The translations under genes and the position numbers were made by a program. 64,000 bases of DNA from Rhizophlyctis rosea (Eukaryota > Chytridiomycota > Chytridiomycetes > Rhizophlyctidales > Rhizophlyctidaceae), in contig JADGJC010000017.1 of assembly GCA_027596075.1 (NCBI GenBank), positions 186,001 to 250,000 of the forward strand, in the 5' to 3' direction. The notes below the pieces were generated by a model. It saw nothing but the letters and a program-made list of their open reading frames with translations, made no database searches and was not told the DNA's origin. Shown one piece after another: positions 57,345-64,000 of the stretch; positions within the stretch are counted from its first letter, which is position 1, and every line of letters begins with the position of its first letter.

Positions 57345-60300
57345 TCACACCCTCACCATCCCACCCTTCCGCTCCATCCCAGCATCCCTGAACCCATACC
57401 CCCCAGTGGTTGTAGCCACATCCGTCCGATCAAACTCCAACTCCTCATTATCTTCATCCTCCTCCGAAGCCCTCCTTCCCTGCACTTTTGCAATTTCCTC
57501 CAGAAGCAGCTCCTGCTGTGCGCGCAAGTCTCGGCGGCGCTGTTCAAATGCCTTTTCTGCTGCATCCAGGTCTGCGTAGGAGTTCGGTGAGGGTGATGAT
57601 AGGGAGAAGGGGGATGAAGTAGAGGCAGGCGATGAAGATGAGGACAGGTTGGTAGGTGGACGGGATTGGTTCAGGCGGGAGCGTGTACCAGGGGTGGTTG
57701 ATGGTGGATGGGAGGATAGTTGGTAAGCCAGCCGGGCTGGAAGTATGATGGTGGAAAAAGGCGTTAAGCATGCATTATCTCTTAAAGGAGAAGCTTGGCA
57801 ATTTGTCATTCTTATCCGCCAACGTACCAGCCTTCTTTGCCTCCAATTTGGCTTGCAATTCCTTCAGCACAGGATCCTGACTCGCAGGCGCTTTCGACCT
57901 TTCGCTTGCAGAAGAAGGTGTAGGTGAATAAGAACCCGTTGATCTTGTCTCATAATCCTGATCCTTCCTCTTCCTGGCCCGTCTCCTCTCCTGCCGCTCA
58001 CGATCAATCTCATCCAACTTTCTTGCAATTTCTTCCACTTTAGTCTGTTTCTGCGAGACAATTTCGGCCCGCTTCGCTTGTTCCCAGTCACGTTTGCGGT
58101 TCTTGGCGAGGACCAAGCGTTCTTGGAGCTGAAGAAGCGGCCAGTATCAGTTCTGTGCTCTGGATTCCCCTGACATCAGTTTACACAACCTCCAACCCAC
58201 CTCAATAACAGACATCTCCCCCAACAACCCAATCCCACTCGTCTCAGTCAAATCCACCATCTTCACCACCTCCCCAACCTTTGGCACACTCCTCTCCAAT
58301 AGCCGGATCTGCGCAATAAGCTCCATCTTTCGCTCCATCTCCTCCTGCGCCTCCTTCATCGCTTTGATTTTCATCTCCTCCTTCTCCTGTGCCAACACCT
58401 GTGCTTTGGTGTGATTGGTTGAGATGACCTGGGATCGGGCTAGTTCAATGGCTGGTTGAATGGATTGAATGGAAGTGACACGTGCGCGGTTTTGGATGTG
58501 GTGGAGGTGGGAGAGGTGTTGGGAGAGGAGCTTTAGGGAGTGGAGTTCGGATTGGAGGGAGGAGGCGCGGTGTCTGTAGATAAGGGCAATGAAAATTCAT
58601 CATCACTTTTCTCGTCAATTCATGCAGGATAGGGCATTTTGAAAGCAGACCGCACCTACCGATTCTCCTTCACAACTTCCTGCTTTGCCTCAAATGCTTC
58701 TTCATGCATGAGTTGAATTTCCAGTCTCCTGCGCTCCATCTCAAGCCGTCGCGCTTCATCATCTGTTGCAACACAAAACTCATCAGTGGCAAATTCCATC
58801 CCGATGTCCTTCTCGCACTTGTACCTTTGACCCTTCTCTCCTCCTTCCAACCCTCAAAGTCTGCCTTCCCAGCCAACCCCATCTCCACTCCAGCCAGAGA
58901 TCTCTCCTCCTCCTTCCTCTGTTTCTTCATCAGCGCATCTTCTCGTAGAATAGCTGCAGTGGTAAGTTTGATTGTAACGTTTGCGTGGGTTGTAGGGGGG
59001 ACGGGTTTGTATGGACGTATCAAGGGTGTTTCTGATGGGGAGGGTGCTTTTGTGGGTTGATGCTGATTGAAGAATGATAAATAAGGTTTATGTTGAGATG
59101 TAATTGAGGATAGGTTCTCACCTTTTGGGCCTTCTCTGGCGGCTTCCGAGTAAGAAGGGTGAATTGTTCTTTTTCTGCTTTTGCATAAAATTCCTTGTGT
59201 GGAGAGGAAGTAGATTATCAATTTCATTGCCCTGTCAATCCCATGGTTCACCCAGCAATCACTATTGTTCGAACAAACATACCTGCTTCTTCTCCCTGTT
59301 CTCCTGCTTCAGCTTCTCCAAGAGCTCTCGTTCCCCAGTTCCAGTATATACACATTTGGGAATGGGTCGTGCCTGCGAAGCGTCCTTGCAAAGTTAGTGT
59401 CATCCAACATTTTTAGTGTTATGGGGAGACCTTCACCTTCGGTGTCCGCCGTAAGGGCTCTGTAGACTCTGCAACGCGTCGGGGTGCGGGGTTTGTGAGA
59501 ACAAAGGGTTCGACCTCTGAAATGTATGTAATGAGCATACAGCTTGTTGGAACGTTCTGGGCAGAACAAGCATCAGGAATGGAAGAATACCAGTCGGGAG
59601 TTTGTTCGATTTTGTGGGTCGCATTCCCTTCTCGCATCTTTCACAAAGCTCTGCTAAGAGATCTCCGGCATCCGCCAAATGTGCCAAGATGGGATCTACC
59701 AGACGTTCCTGTCACCAAATGGTGTGAGATTGTACCATCATCGTCCATAAAAATTTGGTCCATGCAAGACTATGCAACATACCTGGACATATTCCAAATC
59801 CACTACCTTTCCCCATTTCGCAACAAGTCCCTCTTGCTGTGTTTGCATTTCCGCATCTGGCTCCGTATTGCCAACAGCAGTCTGGTCTCCTTGCAGGTTA
59901 GCAGGATTGAACAAGAATGCTATCAACCGGGCCATCGTGACAGGGTCATGGCACGTGATGAAGTGTCGGAAGTTTTCAAAGGTCAGGTCATCAAGGCGAT
60001 ACAGTGCGAGGTAGAGGAGCACTATGGAACAACTCTTAATGGCAGATCCTTGTTTGAAAGATTCTGCGTGCCGGGCTCACCTGCAAATAGGTTGTAATCT
60101 GTCCGGAGGTACTGGTCTCCAGTTTTATGCAGAAAATCTATGGTTGCAATCTGAGATGAAAGAAATTAGGTTTCTTCGCGAAACACTTCTTTTTGATTGT
60201 ACGGCTGACATTCACCTACTTCGATGATATTGCGGTGGCGGACACACCCCTTGAAAGTTTCAATAAGAAATATTCGGTCGTTCTTGGATTCAATCTACTA

Positions 60301-60623
60301 AACGCAACGTTAAGCAATCAATCTCAATGGCTGATAACCTTCACAACGAAGACAGTACAACAATGCTTAACGCTTTCGAGCTGAAAGCGTACCTTCTTCT
60401 CCTCAAAATACGACGTCAAGATATCTTCCTCGTCCATAACAATGGGATGGTTTAGGTTCAACTTGGTCCCATCGAACAACGCGCTGGGATCACCAGGCTG
60501 TTGCCCAGGCATGCAGGAAGGCTTATTTGGCCTGTCAGAGGCTCCACCGCTGCGCCGAGCAAACTCATGGTGACGAGAGAGGAGTGACCGGCAGTGGTTA
60601 ATGAGAAGTTTGTAATTTGTCAT
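57345..60623 (-). CDS. CFAP99: Cilia- and flagella-associated protein 99 (CFAP99)
   Basis: Axonemal protein found in organisms with motile cilia. ATG 60623 (MTNYKLLINHCRSLLSRHHE). N-terminal helical domain in exons 59,740-60,500 (DEEDILTSYFEEKK, LFAVLLYLALYRLDDLTFEN-type, FRHFITCHDPVTMARLIAFL). Then a basic Pro-rich region, the family motif VTIKLTTAAILREDALMKKQ (58,920-58,990), coiled coils (ARRLEMERRRLEIQLMHEEA; EEMKIKAMKEAQEEMERKME), and the most diagnostic block MELIAQIRLLERSVPKVGEV...VDLTETSGIGLLGEMSVIEL (58,200-58,330), followed by RKRDWEQAKRAEIVSQKQTK. The last exon (57,345-57,745) is Ser/Pro-rich with AEKAFEQRRRDLRAQQELLL and ends MERKGGMVRV. Roughly 800 residues, about a dozen introns. 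With ARMH1 this is the main evidence for a flagellated stage. Confidence 0.85.
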
Positions 60624-61049
60624 AACAACTGTGCTATGGGATACTATTCATTCGTCTTCTTGACAAATGCAACTGGACTGTCAAATCGAAGTCAGGATAC
60701 TAATTCACAAAAGTTTGATATACTATGCGGTAGTGGACCCTTGGACGGAAAAGGTGCGGGTAGTGGACCCAAGCTTACATAAACATCTTGATGGGCCGCA
60801 TTCCAGCCGGCTTGTGTTGTGCGATGGCAATACTGTATGCTGCGCCGCTCCCCGTCTCTCCTCCACAGCTTTCCCACAGCTTGCAACCCCTTTCCCATAC
60901 CCATTACCTAAATACTTTTCAAAGATATATTGCAATCTTCTCACTCTTTAGAGCGGTGGGAAACAAGATTGTATAGCCTGCACCCGGGGTTTCCATCTTT
61001 GTCAAAGAGTGGCCTTTATACAAAAAAGACTTTGTGAGCCTGAATTGTC
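60624..61049. promoter_or_regulatory. Divergent promoter, CFAP99 / UBE2Z-like
   Basis: 426 bp between opposite starts. The motif tagtggaccc occurs twice about 30 bases apart (60,732-60,775). No known element recognised. Confidence 0.4.
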
Positions 61050-63079
61050 ATGAGCGACCGAACAATATTGCGTCTCCAAAAGTGCGCGGTCAAACCAGCC
61101 ATATTTGTATTCGAACTTCTTTATTTAACAACACCTGTAGGGAGCTTTTGGACATACAGCGCAATCCTGACCACCAACTCTACCTATGGTATGATGACAA
61201 TAACTTCAAACACGTGCACGCGCTCATAACCGGACCTGCTGCTACACCCTACTGGTATGTGGCATCTGACGTAGACAAGTATGACAATGAACTGACAATG
61301 GGTTATTTCCTTTTAGCATGGGTCTATTTGTGAGCGTTACCGAATTGCTGCCGGACGTTGACCACCAGACACTGAATTTCGTTCCATTCAGGACTTCGTC
61401 TTCAACTTTGGCGATGACTATCCCAGTGCTCCACCAAAAGGTTTGATTTTGAAAATGCTGTCTTTGAGTTGTACTTCATTATGGAGTTATGCGTCCTCTG
61501 CAGTCACCGCTCTCACTACAAGCAATGGTCGGGTCCGTTTCAACCCAAATATTTACGCGAAGTGAGCACCCTTTTTTGCGCATACTTTGGCACGAGTCGC
61601 TAATAAACAAATCCAGTGGGAAAGTTTGTCTCAGCATTCTCGGCACATGGAGAGGCGAAGCTGGAGAGCAATGGAGCTCGGCACATGGGATTCTATCAGT
61701 TGCAATGTGTAAGTGTCTGGCAGGGACCGTGTTAGGTTATGAATCAACTGAACGTAACCTTGCCATTTTAGCCATACAATCATTGTTGTCGGACAAGGTC
61801 AGATAAGATCCCCAGATGACACCGTGATGTGAAAGGAAGCTGACTTTTATGGCCCTTCTGGCTTGCACAGCCGTACCTGAACGAGCCAGGGTTTGAAAAC
61901 ACAACTGACGAAAAGGTCATGGAAACGTACAATCAGAAGATTCGACATGAGACGATTCGTGTGTCAATCTGCGATCGGCTGGAACAGTACCTTGGGTGGA
62001 AAGATACGGATATCAAACTTGATAGCAACCTCGTGATCCAAAGAAATTTCTGCACGTGCCGCGAACGTAGTCCATTCGAAGACTTGGCGAAGCGGATGAT
62101 GCTGCTCTATTATGAGACATACTCGGAGGTTATTGCCAATGAATCGTCAAAGATCAAGGATGGAACTGGTAGGCGGATCGGCAGAAGATAATTTTCGATC
62201 ACCACCAATGCTAACTGGCCTTTGATACAGCATTCACGAAGATGCAGTTTGAGGGAGGGAGTAACTCAATGGATGGTGCTTTCCAGTATGCGAAGTTGAA
62301 GGAAAGAATCAACAAGATCTATGCGGAGCTTTTGGAAGAGTCGGACAAATGGATTCAGTAAGCTGAAGTCGATTTTAAGTTAACCGCAATGCGTGCTGAT
62401 GACTATATTAGGGAATCACGGGAATGGGTGAAAGCGGAAACGACCACAGCCAGTAACCTGAAAAGTCAGGTAAATAGCATCGTCATGCTCATGTTGACTG
62501 ACGGAATTTTTGATCGACATCGCCGTAGTTCGATCAAATATCAGCCTCCAAGGAATACGAGAACACGATCTTCTTGGAACTGGAAGACGGAAACCCATTC
62601 GTCTGGATCGCGACTGTGATCGGCATGCCAGCATCTCAATACGATGGTGGCATGTTCAGGGCGAAGATTGTGTTCCATGAAAACTTCCCCGAGGTCTATC
62701 CCCGGGTTCGTTTCGCTTGCGAGGTCTTCCACCCGCAGATCACAAAGGATGGTGTTCCGTACTATCGGTAAGCATGTGTTGTAAGCGCTATGATGACATC
62801 GCTCCTTGGTACTGATCGAGGTGTGCAGTGTTAAACGACCGGAGGATGCCAAGCAACACCTGGACAGTCTATTGCAGATGTTCACAGAAGATCCAAACAG
62901 GTAGGTGCTCAAGAATGCTCAAGCCGTTCAATTGTACCTTTCATTTACGTATTCCTCTTAGCGACCCAACCACGCATGTCAACCCCAAAGCCGCATCCCT
63001 CTACTTCGGGACAAAGGAGCAAAGACGGGACTACAACCGAAACGTGCGACGCTGCGCACAGCGGAGTGTTGAATATTGA
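61050..63079 (+). CDS. UBE2Z-like ubiquitin-conjugating enzyme with a second, inactive-looking UBC domain
   Basis: E2 enzyme; UBE2Z in animals accepts ubiquitin or FAT10 from UBA6. ATG 61050 (MSDRTILRLQK), intron with a GTGCG donor at 61082, then ELLDIQRNPDHQLYLWYDDN, HALITGPAATPY, DFVFNFGDDYPSAPP, VRFNPNIYA|NGKVCLSILGTW (catalytic Cys, about 61,630), YLNEPGFENTTDEKVMETYN, IRHETIRVSICDRLEQYLGW: all match UBE2Z. After a helical linker (YAKLKERINKIYAELLEESD) a second UBC fold begins near 62,550: FLELEDGNPFVWIATVIGMP, GGMFRAKIVFHENFPEVYP, RVRFACEVFHPQITKDGVPY. Where an active E2 has the Cys, this one reads GVPYYR, so it is probably a UEV-like partner domain. It ends FGTKEQRRDYNRNVRRCAQR-SVEY, stop 63079. 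About 450 residues, some 11 introns. Confidence 0.9.
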
Positions 63080-63540
63080 TTTTAATGTTCTTACGCTCCG
63101 GCGAACGTTGCTTGGCAGTTGCATGCAGGTTGTCGGTACCCCCTTGTTCACTTCTCCCTGCCCTCCCTCTTCCTTACTTTTGCACATATTTGGATTTCGG
63201 TGTATTAACGCTTCCACTCCTTTGCTGTAAAAAGTCTGTGCAAATGTGGAAATTTGTTCATTGCAATGCATATGTATGAAATAAGAGTCGCTAATGTACA
63301 TGGAAACGAATCTTTACAGTGATGCAGGTTACATTGGAGGATGGAAGTTACAGGTCGTCATGAGGTGCGATGGGTGTTATTGGTGGGGAAGGATGTGCGA
63401 ATGGTCGGCCAGTCAGGGTTCTGTATAGGGTGCCAAAACTGGATGAGAAGTAGTGAGTGGTTGCGCCGACGCTGCAAGTATGGACAAGAAAGCCAAATGA
63501 GATTGCTGTTCAAACTTTCAATGTGTTGCGATATCCAGAC
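63080..63540. other. Spacer between convergent genes
   Basis: Nothing recognised between the E2 3' end and the partial membrane-protein gene. Confidence 0.5.
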
Positions 63541-64000
63541 CTACCCATTATGCAAACCATATCGCTCTGCAGTTCTTTTGATTTTCCGAAATATTATTAG
63601 GAACATGAGGAACTTGCTGAAATGCCTTGCCCACACACGCCGCCGAGAAGGCGGCATGGTCAGTGTCAGCACGCCGGCGATGGGGTATTCAATCACGAAG
63701 GTGTTGATAATCCAAAAAGAGATTAAGCCTAATCTGAAGGATTGAAATAACACAGAGATCGGAAATGTCAGTCCATGATGACCACCAAGGCATGGCGAAA
63801 TCAGCATTCTTTAGTGCCTTACATTGAATCCAAGAAGAAGTCCTGATTGAATTTTGTTTTCCATAGCTCCTGTAGGGGACATGGCTGTCCGATGAGGTCA
63901 TCGCCCTACAGCAGTGTCGGCTAGTCAATGGAGGTCTTACCCCAATCACAGCTTGCTGCTTCTTCAATACACCTCGCTGTCGACTCATCTCCGTTCGATA
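63541..64000 (-). CDS. 3' end of a membrane-protein gene, continues beyond the window
   Basis: Minus-strand exons join in phase: EMSRQRGVLKKQQAVIG (63,940-63,990), ELWKTKFNQDFFLDS (63,811-63,860), then GLISFWIINTFVIEYPIAG, a hydrophobic segment of about 23 residues, followed by the basic MPPSRRRVWARHFSKF, a second hydrophobic patch FLMFLIIF and a basic end RKIKRTAERYGLHNG with stop TAG at 63541. This looks like the C-terminal membrane anchor of an integral membrane protein. The 5' part lies past base 64000. Family not recognised from the visible 90 or so residues. Confidence 0.5.

Overview
The window reads as nuclear DNA of a zoosporic (flagellated) true fungus, most likely a chytrid. Genes are dense, lie on both strands and are cut by many short spliceosomal introns of roughly 40-90 bases with GT-AG ends. 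The content is fungal: a Spa2-like polarity scaffold, hybrid histidine kinases and a fungal-length beta-adaptin. Two genes (ARMH1 and CFAP99 orthologues) are otherwise known from organisms with motile cilia. The lineage call is inference from gene content. All exon joins were made by eye from reading frame, splice sites and family conservation.

Layout. 0.3-2.1 kb: fumarylacetoacetase (-). 2.9-5.2 kb: intron-rich coiled-coil gene, BAR-like (+). 5.3-8.5 kb: a small charged protein and ARMH1 (both -), almost touching. 8.5-10.4 kb: no gene seen. 10.4-18.2 kb: the odd region. It holds a Q/P-rich zinc-finger/coiled-coil locus with several reading-frame breaks, a 65-bp tandem duplication, a 50-bp repeat in two copies 2.6 kb apart, an acidic small gene, a telomere-like motif and an orphan open frame. 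18.3-24.1 kb: SAM methyltransferase (+), TPR-like protein (-), RGG/prion-like protein (+), DTWD1-type tRNA modification enzyme (-). 24.5-27.8 kb: AP-complex beta subunit (+). 28.6-34.9 kb: a very large double hybrid histidine kinase (+). 35-36.8 kb: an unrecognised gene and a hairpin-bearing spacer. 36.8-40.8 kb: glutamyl-tRNA synthetase fused to an EMAPII/Arc1-type tRNA-binding domain (-). 41.2-41.8 kb: a broken HTATIP2/TIP30-like gene (+). 42.3-45.8 kb: unknown basic protein (+) and Spa2-like scaffold (-). 46.8-50.4 kb: calpain with a C-terminal DM9/DUF3421 domain (-). 51.8-54.2 kb: Hsp90 (+). 54.6-57 kb: sideroflexin (-) and a small coiled-coil protein (+). 57.3-60.6 kb: CFAP99 (-). 61-63.1 kb: UBE2Z-like E2 with a second, cysteine-less UBC domain (+). 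63.5-64 kb: the 3' end of a membrane-protein gene (-) that leaves the window.

There is no operon logic. Several gene pairs are head-to-head with 250-450 bp between starts and probably share promoters (TPR/RGG, DTWD1/AP-beta, sideroflexin/coiled-coil, CFAP99/E2). The most interesting items are domain fusions (double histidine kinase, GluRS-tRBD, calpain-DM9, active plus inactive UBC) and genes in decay (HTATIP2-like, and the 10.4-14.8 kb locus).
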